Below are positions 53,935 to 63,213 of a DNA stretch of 64,000 nucleotides, one piece after another. Source of the stretch: Bog-756 sp963841885 (lineage in GTDB: Bacteria; Actinomycetota; Acidimicrobiia; Acidimicrobiales; RAAP-2); NCBI GenBank assembly GCA_963841885.1, contig CAWJEK010000017.1, forward strand, positions 68,638-132,637, in the 5' to 3' direction. The position numbers were made by a program, and so were the translations under genes. The first letter of the stretch is position 1; each line of letters opens with the position of its first letter. Below the pieces are notes generated by a model. The model saw only the letters and a list, made by a program, of their open reading frames with translations. It was not told the DNA's origin and searched no databases.

Positions 53935-54315
53935 ATGGACTGGCCATCGTGGGCGGAGCGCCTGGAACACGCACTCGGCCCCGACGGTGACTTCCCGTCG
54001 TTCTTCGCCCCGGGAGCCCTCTTCAGCGACCCGGTCAACGAGCCCACCACGGACCTGGCCGCCATCGAGGAGATGACCCAGGCGTCGTTCCCCGATTGGC
54101 GACAGGAGATCACCTGGGTGCACGGCGACGAGACCGGCGGTGCGTTCGAGTGGATCGGGCGGGGGACCCTGGGGGGCACGATCCCCATCGAGCTGCACGG
54201 ATCGACGGTGGTCGACGTGGATCCCGACGGTCTGGTCACCCGCTGGCGGGACTACTTCGACCTCCACCAGATCGATGACCAGGTCGCCGCCCACTCGGCC
54301 ACCACCACGGAGTGA
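53935..54315 (+). CDS. NTF2-like/SnoaL-fold protein
   Basis: A 126-residue protein, MDWPSWAERLEHALGPDGDFPSFFAPGALFSDPVNEPTTDLAAIEEMTQASFPDWRQEITWVHGDETGGAFEWIGRGTL...LVTRWRDYFDLHQI, with the cone-shaped NTF2 fold used by isomerases, cyclases and hydroxylase partners. It is divergent from the amidohydrolase with a gap of about 150 bases and may act on the same substrate. A stem-loop follows its stop. Specific activity unknown. Confidence 0.84.
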   Translation: MDWPSWAERLEHALGPDGDFPSFFAPGALFSDPVNEPTTDLAAIEEMTQASFPDWRQEITWVHGDETGGAFEWIGRGTLGGTIPIELHGSTVVDVDPDGLVTRWRDYFDLHQIDDQVAAHSATTTE

Positions 54316-54342
54316 CGGCCCCGCAGGGGTGACGAAGACGAT

Positions 54343-54372
54343 GCCCTGACCTGCGGGAAAACAGGCCAGGGC
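54343..54372 (+). terminator. Stem-loop after the NTF2-like gene
   Basis: GCCCTGACCTG (54343-54353) pairs with CAGGCCAGGGC (54362-54372) with one internal mismatch and an 8-base loop (CGGGAAAA). It is 28 bases after the stop at 54315. No T-run. Confidence 0.5.
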
Positions 54373-54509
54373 ACCGAGGGTGGAGCGTAATCCACGGGTC
54401 GGGGCACCGCCGGTGATCGGGCGCACCGGAAACGCGGGGGCTACTGTGCTCCTGGGTCCGAGCCACGTCGTGGCACCGTCGGCACCCTCGGGGGAGGGCA
54501 GGAAACATC

Positions 54510-55966
54510 GTGGATCAGCGCAACACGGGCCGAGCCGGCCGATGGGGAGCCGTCCTCCTCGTCGTCGCCGGGACCCTGGCCGGCTGCGGCAGCGCGGCCT
54601 CCTCCTCCCCGACGACGACCGCGGCCCGACTGACCGGTTGGCGGGCGCCGGCGGTGTTCACCACGCCGCCGGACACCGGAAAGATCATCGAACCCCTCTC
54701 CGCCAATCCCAGCGATCTGGCCGCCCACGGCTATGTGGAGCAGGAGTACTTCGCCTCGGGAACCGCCTACTCGTTCACCAGCCGGTCCACCCCCTCCGAC
54801 GGGAAGTGGACCATCGCCACCACCGGATCCGCGCCTTACCGCCGCGCATCATCGTCCGGCGGCCGAGCGACCCGGCGAAGTTCGACGGGAACGTCGTCGT
54901 GGAGTGGATGAACGTGTCGGCCGGCAGTCCGCCCCCGACTGGGACTACCTCGATCCGGCCTGATGGACTCGGGTGCCGCCTACATGGCGGTGTCCGCGCA
55001 GGCCCTCGCCGTGAACGGCGGGAAAGCGATCCTCAGCTCGGGGGCGAGCAAGGGCCTGGAGCAGGAAGATCCGGCCCGCTACGGGAGCCTTCACCACCCC
55101 GGTGACCAGTACTCCCTCGACATGTTCGCCCAGATCGGCCAGGCCCTGCGGGTTCCGGCCCCGTCGGTCCTCGGAGGGCTCCGGCCGAAGCACGTGGTGG
55201 CTGTCGGCGAGTCGCAGTCGGCGTTCTACCTCACGACGTATGCCGACGCCATCCAGCCCCCCGACCCCGCCTACCAGGGCATCTTCATCCACTCCGCGGA
55301 GGTGGGGCCGCCCCGCTCGATGGACAGGGTGGATCCTCGGCGGTCAGCGGGAACGTTCGCATCCGCACCGACCTCACCGTCCCCGTCTTCATGTTCGAGA
55401 CCCAGACGGACCTGATCCAGCTCGGCTACGCCGCGGCGCAGCAGCCGAACACCTCGAGGATCCGGACGTGGGAGGTGGCGGGGACGTCCCACGCCGACGC
55501 CTACGAGGTGGGGACGGCGGCCTCCCTCCTTGGCTGCACCGCCCCCATCAACTCCGGTCCCCAGCACGAGGTCGCCCAGGCGGCGTTCGTGTCCTTCCTG
55601 CACTGGGTCGACGACGGCACACCGCCACCCTCACCGCAACCCTTCACCCTCTCCTCCACCGATCCTGCGGTGTTGGCCCTGGACGCCCACGGGAACGTGG
55701 AGGGAGGCGTCCGCACCCCGGCGGTGGACGTGCCGGTGTCGACGCTCAGCGGTGCACCACCGCCGGGCAGCAGCGAACTCTGTGGCCTGTTCGGGTCCAC
55801 CGTCCCGTTCAGTCAGGCGACTCTGGTCGCCCTCTACGGATCGGAGGCCGGCTACGTCGCCGCCTACACCACCGACCTCGACCGGGCCATCGCCGCCGGA
55901 TACATCCTCCCGGCGGATCGGGCACCTCTCCTGGCGGCGGCCGCGCAGGTGTCGTTCCCCTCCTGA
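54510..55966 (+). pseudogene. Exported alpha/beta hydrolase-domain lipoprotein, at least four frameshifts
   Basis: Pieces in different frames line up with one protein of about 480 residues: a lipoprotein signal (GAVLLVVAGTLAGCGSAA), then PLSANPSDLAAHGYVEQEYFASGTAYSF, IIVRRPSDPAKFDGNVVVEWMNVSAG, DSGAAYMAVSAQALAVNGGKA, HVVAVGESQSAFYLTTYADAI (nucleophile elbow GESQS), and MFETQTDLIQLGYAAAQQPNTSRIRTWEVAGTSHADAYE (catalytic His). It matches the alpha/beta hydrolase-domain group of large actinobacterial esterases. Frames change near 54.84, 54.93, 54.96 and 55.37 kb. Conserved residues and normal codon use between breaks argue for sequencing error rather than old decay. The stop is at 55966, just before the chimeric join. 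Confidence 0.7.
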
Positions 55967-55987
55967 GCGGACGGCGCCCACGAATTC
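55967..55987. other. Probable chimeric junction (actinobacterial to proteobacterial DNA)
   Basis: After the stop at 55966 about 15 bases of actinobacterial-type sequence run to GAATTC (55982-55987). From that point a FAD oxidoreductase begins mid-protein, without start codon, ribosome-binding site or N-terminal GxGxxG motif. Codon usage and gene content change here and do not revert before the window end. Confidence 0.7.
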
Positions 55988-57057
55988 AGGCGGCTGGCCG
56001 GTGCCGAACTGCGGCAGGTCGGCTGGATGATGACCGGCTCCACGATCCGTGCGGATCTGCCCAGTTCCCGGAACTCGGCCGCGCCTATGGCAGGGCCCTG
56101 GGCCGCGACCGGTTCGATGCGCTGTTGCTCGAGCGGGCGCTCGCAACCGGCGTGCGGGTCCTGCAACCGGCGAAAGTGCGCGCGTTGAGCGGCACGGCCG
56201 GGCAATTCGAGTGCGACATCATCGGGGTTGCAACGGGCGCGGACCGCGCTGCCAACCCGCGCGCCGCAGCGCGCGTGCTCACGGCCTCACTCATCATCGA
56301 CGCGCACGGCTCCTGGGAAAACGGACCCGCTTTTGGGACGCGCCGATCGCCTCGCACCTCGCCGCGCGCTGCGGACCTGTTCGCCTTCAAGGCCACTTTT
56401 CACCACACGGGTCTCGCACCCGGCTTCTTGCCGGTGCTGGCGCTCGACGGCGGCTACGGCGGCATGGTCGTGTCCGACCACGGCCACGCCGCCATCGCCT
56501 GCTGCCTGCGCCGCGACGCGCTGCAGCGGCTTCGCGCGCCCGGCACCGCGGCGTGCCGGTGGGGCAGTGCCGTCGAGGCGTTCCTGCGCGAATCTTGCAG
56601 CGGCGTTGCGCGACGCCTTCGGCAGCGCCACGCGCGACGGCCGCTGGCTCACCGTGGGCCCGCTGCGTCCCGGCGTCCGATTGCAGTACCCCGCCGGCGT
56701 GATGCCGGTCGGCAACGCCGCCGGCGAGAGCCATCCGCTGATCGGCGAAGGGATCAGCATGGCGTTGCAGTCATCGGCGCTGCTCGTGGATATGCTCACG
56801 CAACGGCGTTGCGCGCCGATCGACGTGGCCGCTGCCCTGCACCAGCAGGTCGTGTACCAGGCCGCATGGCGCGCCGCCTTCGCGCCGCGCTTGCGGCTCG
56901 CGGCGCTGTATGCGCAGGTCGCGATGCGTCCGGCGCTGGCACGACCCGCGCTGGGGTGCTGCGCCGCTGGCCCACGCTGTTGACCCATGCGGCCGGCTGG
57001 GCCGGCAAAGCAAGCGAATCATCCCAAAATCCGACATTCATCGAGGAGACGCCATGA
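55982..57057 (+). CDS. FAD-dependent oxidoreductase, N-terminus missing, frameshifted
   Basis: A fragment of a flavin-dependent oxidoreductase of the halogenase/geranylgeranyl-reductase-like group. The readable parts are EFRRLAGAELRQVGWMM, GRAYGRALGRDRFDALLLERALATGVRVLQPAKV, LIIDAHGSWE, GLAPGFLPVLALDGGYGGMVVSDHGHAAIACCLRRD, and the C-terminal FAD block GVMPVGNAAGESHPLIGEGISMALQSSALLV. The first about 100 residues, including the dinucleotide motif, are absent because the segment begins at 55982. Several frame changes occur (near 56.06, 56.59 and 56.95 kb). The stop overlaps the ACP start in ATGA, so it belongs with the ACP and ketosynthase. Confidence 0.75.
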
Positions 57058-57335
57058 CCACGCTCCATACCCTGCAGAACATCCTGGTCCGCGATTACGA
57101 TCTCGAGCGCGAACAGCTGGCGCCCGGGACGTTGCTGGCCTCGCTCAACATGGATTCACTCAGCCTGCTCGAGCTGATGTTCAAGATCGAGGACAAATTC
57201 GCGGTCAAGATCACCGGCGATACGCCGACGGATCTCGTCACGGTCAACGACGTGGTTGTCTACATCGATGGACTCCTGGCCGCCGCGCCGCCGTCCTCCG
57301 CCGCGTCGACACCCAAATTGCACGCCCCGCTATGA
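57054..57335 (+). CDS. Acyl carrier protein
   Basis: A 93-residue carrier protein: MTTLHTLQNILVRDYDLEREQLAPGTLLASLNMDSLSLLELMFKIEDKFAVKITGDTPTDLVTVNDVVVYIDGLL. Ser in MDSLSLLEL is the 4'-phosphopantetheine site. It starts within the upstream stop (ATGA) and its own stop overlaps the ketosynthase start (ATGA), a tightly coupled trio. A dedicated pathway ACP, not the housekeeping AcpP. Confidence 0.9.
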   Translation: MTTLHTLQNILVRDYDLEREQLAPGTLLASLNMDSLSLLELMFKIEDKFAVKITGDTPTDLVTVNDVVVYIDGLLAAAPPSSAASTPKLHAPL

Positions 57336-58572
57336 CGCCGCGGCGGATCGCCATCACCGGACTCGGAGTCGTGGCGCCGCTTGGCAATAGCGTCGATGAA
57401 TTATTCGGCAATCTCGTCAACGGCCGCTCCGGCGTGCGTCGATTGACGCCGGCTCGCGTCGAACGTCTGCCTGCTGCGATCGGCGCGCCGGTCGAATTCG
57501 ATGGCCCGGGGTATTTCCCCGGCCCACGGATGCGAATGCTCGACCGGGTCAGCCAGTTGGCCCTGGTGGCGGTGTCGCAGGCAATCGCCGATGCGCGGCT
57601 CGATTTCGCCGGAGGCCCGCGCGAGCGTTGCGGGGTGGCCGTTGGCACGAGCATGGGCGGCGCACAGACGACCGACGAGGGGTATTACACGGTCTACGCC
57701 GAGCGCTCGGAACGGGTGCAGCCTTCAGCGTGCTCGCGGCGATGAACAACGCCGCCGCCTCCTGGATCGGCATCGATCACGGGATCACCGGACCGAATCT
57801 CACGTATTCCACGGCCTGCTCGTCCTCTGCGGTCGCGCTGGGCGAGGCGGCGCGGAGAATCCGCTCGGGCGACGTCGATGTCATGCTGGCCGGGGGCGCC
57901 GAGGCGCCGCTTGACATTCGGGGTGCTGCGCGCCTGGGAAGCCATGCGACCCTCGCGGCAGAGGATCCCATCGATCCCGCGGCTTCCTGTCGCCCGTTTC
58001 GCGCTCGCGGACCGGTCTGGTGCTGGCCGAAGGCGCGGCGTTTCTCGTGCTCGAAGAGTGGTCGCATGCCGTCGCGCGCGGCGCCAGGATCCGCGCGGAG
58101 CTCTCCGGCTACGGACTGACCAGCGATGTCGCCCATATCACGCGACCCACCACCGAGGGACAGACCGCGGCGATGCGTGCGGCACTCCGATCGGCGCGTT
58201 GCACCGCGACCAGATCGACTACGTCAATGCGCACGGCACCGGCACGTTGCAGAACGACGCGGTGGAGACGGCGGCGATCAAGGACGTGTTCGGCGCCGCG
58301 GCCTACACGCTGCCCGTGAGTTCCACGAAATCCATGCACGGTCATTTGCTCGGTGCGGCCGGCGCGCTCGAATTCCTGATATCGGTCGTCGAGCCTGGAG
58401 CGCGGCATCGTGCCGCCGACCATGCACCTGGATGTGCCGGATCCGGCCTGTGATCTCGACTACGTCGCCGGCCGCGCCCGCAATGTGCGTACCACTGAGG
58501 GCGGTGATGTCGAATTCCTTTGCATTCGGCGGTACGAATGCCGTGTTGATAGCCAAAGCCGCGGTGGAATGA
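57332..58572 (+). pseudogene. Beta-ketoacyl-ACP synthase (FabF-like), multiple frameshifts
   Basis: A condensing enzyme of about 410 residues rebuilt from several frames: MTPRRIAITGLGVVAPLGNSVDELFGNLVNGRSGVRRL, the active-site Cys in NLTYSTACSSSAVALGEAARRIRSGDVDVMLAGGAEAPL, catalytic His residues in DYVNAHGTGTLQNDAVETAAIKDVFG and VSSTKSMHGHLLGAAGALEFL, and the C-terminal AVMSNSFAFGGTNAVLIAKAAVE. All three catalytic residues are present. At least five frame changes (near 57.72, 57.91, 57.98, 58.19 and 58.40 kb) make it unreadable as written; I attribute them to poor sequence. It extends a chain on the neighbouring ACP. Confidence 0.8.
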
Positions 58573-58588
58573 CCGGGTGAACGCCGCG

Positions 58589-59012
58589 TCATTTACGCGG
58601 CCGCGTCATCGCCCGCATGACCGACCTCCACGCGGCTTCGCTCCGCTCGCCTTGCGCCGCGAACACGGCGGCCAGCCGGCGCATCTGGGTGCCGGTGAGC
58701 TGCGCTTCGAGCCGCCGGCCGGCCGGCGTCAACGACAGACGCTTGATGCGCCGGTCGCGCTCGGTCGGCTGCGCCGCGAAGAGGGCCTGTGCCTGGAGCC
58801 GGCGCAGCGGTGCGGTGGGTGCCTCTGGAGACCGCGGAATGCCGAGCAGGTCCTGCACTGCCCGGCCGGATTGCGGCAAACAAAATACAGGATGCGGTGA
58901 TGGACGCGGCCCAGGCGCCGCCGGGAGGATGCCATCCGGGCCGCCGGTAAACCGCGGTACGCAAATAAAAGAGCTCGATGGCCTCGCGCAGCTGCTCGTG
59001 GTTAGCGGACAT
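58589..59012 (-). pseudogene. MarR family regulator, frameshifted
   Basis: From the ATG at 59012: MSANHEQLREAIELFYLR, then in other frames GRVHHRILYFVCRNPAG, AVQDLLGI, RRLQAQALFAAQPTERDRRIKRLSLTPAGRRLEAQLTGTQMRRLAAVFAAQGERSEAAWRSVMRAMT. The winged-helix order (R-HHRILYFV, recognition helix, wing DRRIKRLSLTPAG) is that of MarR proteins. Three or so frame changes. It is divergent from an aminotransferase gene with a dyad in the gap and convergent with the ketosynthase. Confidence 0.65.
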
Positions 59013-59026
59013 ATACGTCAACCTCA

Positions 59027-59068
59027 TTGACATGATATGACGGCGCGGGTAGCGTGTCGATATGTCAA
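59027..59068. promoter_or_regulatory. Dyad between the MarR gene and the aminotransferase gene
   Basis: TTGACAT (59027-59033) and ATGTCAA (59062-59068) are exact inverted copies; the similarity extends outward as TTGACATGATATGAC against TTGACATATCGACAC (reverse strand). It lies between divergent starts (59012 and about 59127), a likely MarR operator and shared promoter. Confidence 0.5.
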
Positions 59069-59126
59069 GGATATTCATGGTCGCCAGCGGTGAATCGCCA
59101 TCGCAAATGATACCAGGAGCCTCCGA

Positions 59127-60245
59127 TTGTCCGCACGCGTGGCGGACCTGCGCGCCTCGCCGGTCGGGGAGATCCTGTCGGTGATCGACCGCCAGGGCAT
59201 GGTGTCGTCGCGGGTGGATTGCCCGCGGCGGAGACCTTCCCCGTGCTGAGCCTCGAGGGCATGCCGCCGGGCATGCTGCAATTCGGCGCGGTTGAGGGCG
59301 AGCCCGCCTTGCGGGACCGGGTCACGCGCAATCTTCAGGCGCTGGGCCTGCCGGTTCCTCCGACCAGGTGTTGATTCTTTCCGGATCGCAGCAGGGCATC
59401 GATCTGGTCGCCAAGCTGTGCGTCGATCCCGGCACCGCGGTGGCGGTGGAATCACCGACTTATCTCGCGGCGCTGGAGGCGTTCCGCTTCTTCGGGGCGC
59501 AATTTCACACCTTCGAACCGCAGCGCGCGGGCGCCGACTGGGCGGCACGGCCGCCGGTGCTGGCGTATGCCACGCCGACCTTTCAAAATCCCACCGGCCG
59601 GTGCTATCCGGCCGCGGATCGCGACGCGCTGGCGGCCGCCTGCGATGCGCACGGAGTGATCCTGTACGAAGATGACCCGTATCGCGATCTGGTGTATGAG
59701 AGCTGCGACCGCTCGCCGGTGTGCGCCCGGTTGAAGCGCGCCTCCTATGCTACCAGGGTTCATTCTCCAAGACCCTGGCGCCCGGGTTGCGGCTGGGGTT
59801 TCTCGCGGCCTCGGCCGATCTCATGCCGCATCTGGTGCGGCTCAAGCAGGCCGCGGACCTGCACAGCAGCCGCATCAGCCAATGGCTGGTGCTCGAGGCG
59901 CTCAACGATGAACAGCGCCCCGCCCGGCTCGCCGGCGTGGTGGCAAGCTACCGTCGCAAGCGCGACGCATTCGCGCAGGCGCTCGAGCGGCACCTGACGG
60001 GGATCGCCACTTGGGACTTGCCGCCCGGGGGCTTGTTCTTCTGGCTCACCCTGAACCGGCCGGTGGATACGCGGGAGCTACTGCACGCGGCCATGGAGCG
60101 CGGCGTGGCCTTCATGCCGGGCGAACCGTTTTATCCGCAGCTGCCGGAATGTTCCGGCAGGCTGCGGCTGAACTTCAGCCACGCCGGCGAAGCCGAGGCC
60201 GACCGGGGCTTGCGGGAATTGGCGGCGCTGCTGCGCGAGCGTTAA
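59127..60245 (+). CDS. PLP-dependent aminotransferase class I/II (LysN/MocR-like), frameshifted
   Basis: About 370 residues: LSARVADLRASPVGEILSVIDRQGM, ETFPVLSLEGMPPGMLQFGAVEGEPALRDRVTRNLQALGL, DQVLILSGSQQGIDLVAKLCVDPGTAVAVESPTYLAALEAFRFFGA, YATPTFQNPTGRCYPAADRDALAAACDAHGVILYEDDPYRDLVYE, and the PLP-lysine region YQGSFSKTLAPGLRLGFLAAS. Frame changes near 59.21, 59.36 and 59.75 kb. The TTG at 59127 after CCAGGAGCC is the best start. The SFSK Lys, PxN and EDDPY blocks are intact, so the enzyme is probably functional in the source genome. Likely an aromatic or 2-aminoadipate-type transaminase. Confidence 0.8.
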
Positions 60246-60255
60246 TCTGTCGCCC

Positions 60256-61334
60256 ATGAACACGCTCACGGGTCGCGCGGCCTTGATGGCGGTCGCGCTG
60301 GCGGCGCTGGTGGCCATGGCGAGCGCCTCTGCCGGCGCCGGCGACGCGGCGGCCGTCGATGCTGTGGCCGTCGACCGCGTCGCCCCCCACCACGTCTATG
60401 TCACCGCCGAATTCGGCGGCGTGCTCATGGTCATCGACGGTGAAACCGATCAAGTCATCCAGAACGTCCCGCTCGGCAAGCGCCCGCGGGGCCTCAGGCT
60501 GTCACCCGACGGCCGGGAGATCTATGTGGCCCTGAGCGGCTCGCCGGTGGCGGGGCCCGGGGTCGATGAAAAGACGCTGCCCCCGCCCGACAAGACCGCA
60601 GACGGCATCGGCGTGGTGGACGTGAAGACCCTGACGCTGCGCCGCGTCTTGCGCGGGGTGTCGGATCCCGAGCAGCTCGCGCTCTCGCCGGACGGACGGC
60701 GGCTGTACGTCGCGAGCGAAGACACGGGGCTCGCGCTGGTGATGGATGCCGCCAGCGGCCGCACCCTCGGCCAGGCGTCGGTGGGTGCCGAGCCCGAGGG
60801 CGTGGCGGTCAGTCCCGACGGACGCGAGGCCTATGTCACTTCCGAAACCGCCGGTACGGTGTCCGCGCTCGATGCCCGGACCTTCCGCGTGCTCGCCACC
60901 CGGCCGGTGGGACTGCGCACCCGCGGCGTGGTGTTCTCCGCGGACGGTGCGCGCGTGTACGTCACCAGCGAGGATGGCGCCAATCTGGTGGTCTTCGACG
61001 CGAAGTCGCATACGCAGATCGCAACCGTGAGCTTTCCCGGCCGCAATGCCAAGCCCATGGGCGTGGTGCTGAGCCGCGACGGGCGTACGATGTACGTCAC
61101 CACCGGCCGCGGCCGGACGGTCGAAGCCGTCGACACCGCGAGCCTCGCCATCAAGGGCTCGCTCGAGGTGGGCGATCGCCCCTGGGCATCGCCCTGAGTC
61201 CGGACGGAAAGCGGCTGTACACCGCGAATGGTCCATCGGACGACGTCAGCGTCATCGACGTTCGCACCTTCCGGCTGGTGACCAAGATCAAAACCCCAGG
61301 CCGGCCCTGGGGCGTGGTGACCGGACGCTACTAG
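60256..61334 (+). CDS. Exported YncE-like beta-propeller protein, one frameshift
   Basis: A protein of about 358 residues with a signal peptide (GRAALMAVALAALVAMASASAGAG) and seven or so 40-residue YVTN-type propeller blades, e.g. HHVYVTAEFGGVLMVIDGETDQVIQNVPLGKRPRGLRLSPDGREIYVAL and AYVTSETAGTVSALDARTFRVLATRPVGLRTRGVVFSADGARVYVTSEDG. The last blade (ALSPDGKRLYTANGPSDDVSVIDVRTFRLVTKIKTPGRPWGVV) is in the next frame after 61,190. Similar proteins occur beside PQQ-linked dehydrogenase genes. Starts 10 bases after the aminotransferase stop, likely co-transcribed. Confidence 0.84.
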
Positions 61335-61374
61335 CGGGCGCCGCGCCAGTGGCCGCAAGCGGCCAGGGCGCCGA

Positions 61375-61851
61375 TCAGCTGTTGGCGAGCATGACGCTCA
61401 GCGCCTTTTCGGTCTCGCGCACCTGGTTCCTGGTATAACCCTTCAACATGCGGTTGAGCACGCGCGCCACGCACACCTCCATCTTGGGAAACGCGGCCTT
61501 GCCCGCCGCGGTCACCTTGAGGGCCAGGGTGCGGCGCGTGTGCGCGAGCGGCATGCAGGCGCACCAGCCCCTTCTTCTGCAGGCGGTCGATCATGCGGCT
61601 CATCGCGCCGCGGTCGTAGTCCAGGTGCAGACACAGATCGCGGGCCGTGTTCACGCCGACTTCAGCACATTCGCGATGATGGCGAACTGCGCGGCGGTCA
61701 CCTCCAGCGGGCCGATCTCCTTGTCCTCCTGGAATTCCTGATCCACGCCGTGGAGGATGGCGGCGCGCGTCTGCGCAATCAGCGGCGCGATGCTGTCGCG
61801 CAGGTCCATGGTTTTGGCGTCGAAGAGGTCGGTCATGCGTGAAGTGGTCAT
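61375..61851 (-). CDS. MarR family regulator of the patatin gene, two frameshifts
   Basis: A protein of about 158 residues. MTTSRMTDLFDAKTMDLRDSIAPLIAQTRAAILHGVDQEFQEDKEIGPLEVTAAQFAIIANVLK runs into (next frame) VNTARDLCLHLDYDRGAMSRMIDRLQKKGLVR and then a wing region; the recognition helix YDRGAMSRMIDRLQKKGLV is a MarR signature. Frame changes near 61,660 and 61,560. An operator-like box (61875-61895) upstream of its start closely matches one upstream of the patatin gene, so it probably represses both. Confidence 0.78.
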
Positions 61852-61874
61852 GGATGTGACGGGTCACGATAAGA

Positions 61875-61895
61875 TGCCTGGGCAACCGTTGTCAA
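61875..61895. promoter_or_regulatory. MarR box, copy 1 (marR promoter)
   Basis: The 21-base element starts TGCCTGGGCAAC and ends GTTGTCAA, centred on the dyad CAAC-C-GTTG. It is 23 bases upstream of the MarR ATG and matches copy 2 (63142-63162) at 18 of 21 positions. Confidence 0.6.
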
Positions 61896-61897
61896 AT

Positions 61898-63103
61898 TCA
61901 GCGCGCGGCGAAGCGCTCGATGAGGGCGTCATCCGCCGGACACTGCGCGCCGACGCCCTGCGGCTCGATGGGGTGGCGCAGGGCATCGGCATCGCCCGGC
62001 CGCGCATGCGAGAAGGCGGTCCACAGACGGCCGGCACGGGCGCAGTCGAAGGCGTACTGGAACAGCGAGCCGGCGGTGGCGGCGCTGAAATCGAACGCAC
62101 TGCGATAGGGATAGGCCGTGGGTATGGCCGCATACTCGAGACCGGTGCCCTGTCGTTCGGCGTCCTCGGCCGTCAATTCCAAGGTGGTGCGCAGCATGCG
62201 CGAGAGGCCGGCCGACACGCTGCGCGACATGATGTCGCCGGCGCGCAGCCGGGTCTGGCGCCGGGTTCGTTCAGGGTGCTGTCGATGATCAGATAGACGT
62301 TGGCGCCGTCGGCCGAGGGTGCGCGAAGAAGGGCACGGTCACGCCGCCGTCGACATGCGTCTCGCGGTCGATCACCACCGGCGGAAAGATGCCGGGCACG
62401 CTGGCGGAGGCCACCAGCACTTCGCGGAACCGGGCGCGTGCTTCGGCTCCGCCGTTCATGGCGATCGAGCCCAAGTCCCACACCACCGGTGCGCCGCTGT
62501 CCACGTCGGTGGTTGCCACCAGCAGCAGGCGGCCCTTGCGAGCCTCGCGCGCGATGGCGCGCAGCATCTCGTCCGTAAGATGGCTGTCGACCAGCTGCTC
62601 GAGCGGAGCGCCCGGAACAGGCTCGAGCCGAACAGGGCGCCCAACCCCCGGGACTTCAACACATGCCCGCCCGCCCCGGTGGCATAGGCGGCGGTGGGCT
62701 TCGCGGTCCCAGGCCGCTCCGAGGAAGGCATAGGGCGCGATTAGTGCGCCGGTGCTCACGCCGGTGACCACGGTGAACTGCGGCCGCCGGCCCGAGTCGG
62801 TCAGACCGACCAGCGCACCGGCCCCGAAGGCGCCGCCGGCACCCCCGCCCGAGAGCGCCAGGATGTCGAGCGGCCGCCCACCGCTCTGGCGCATCAGCCG
62901 GGCGCCGAGCTCGGCTGAGGAGATCTGCGCATAGCGGTGGTCGGCACCGAGGGTGCGCACGCTCAGGGAAAATCGCCCGGCGGCTGCGCGCCGTCCTGCG
63001 GCGGCGGCTCACGCAGCAGGCTGGACGCGCAGCCTGGCAGGAATACCAACAACAACAACAGGCCCACCGACAGGTCCGCCTTCATCCGCCGCAATGTGTT
63101 CAT
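61898..63103 (-). CDS. Patatin-like phospholipase lipoprotein, frameshifted
   Basis: From the ATG at 63103: MNTLRRMKADLSVGLLLLLVFLPGCASSLL carries a lipobox (LPGC). In the following frames, LDILALSGGGAGGAFGAGALVGL (oxyanion glycine loop), FTVVTGVSTGALIAPYAFLGA (GxSxG nucleophile Ser) and THVDGGVTVPFF (Asp of the Ser-Asp dyad) are all present, so it is a patatin-type lipid acyl hydrolase anchored in the envelope. The C-terminus is GLSRMLRTTLELTAEDAERQGTG...PYRSAFDFSAATAGSLFQYAFDC. Frame changes near 62.97, 62.70 and 62.27 kb. Probably repressed by the downstream-encoded MarR protein. Confidence 0.78.
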
Positions 63104-63141
63104 GCCAAATGCCTTTGAGAATCGTTGGCATCCATCCTAGT

Positions 63142-63162
63142 TGCCTAGACAACAGTTGTCAA
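63142..63162. promoter_or_regulatory. MarR box, copy 2 (patatin promoter)
   Basis: The 21-base element starts TGCCTAGACAAC and contains the dyad GACAAC-A-GTTGTC (63148-63160). It lies 39 bases upstream of the patatin ATG. It matches the marR-promoter copy at 18 of 21 positions. Confidence 0.6.
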
Positions 63163-63213
63163 GACAGCTAATGCCCGCTGCGCGGATGCGACGGCTTCGG
63201 CCGCCGACAGGAG

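Noticed and set aside
54510..55966. Decayed ancient pseudogene
   Set aside because: Catalytic motifs and codon use between the breaks are normal, and the same error type occurs in nearby genes, so sequencing error fits better than decay, although decay is not excluded.
55102..57057. A continuous open frame running from the hydrolase through the junction into the FAD oxidoreductase
   Set aside because: It is in frame by chance: the hydrolase reads in other frames and stops at 55966, so this is not a fusion protein.
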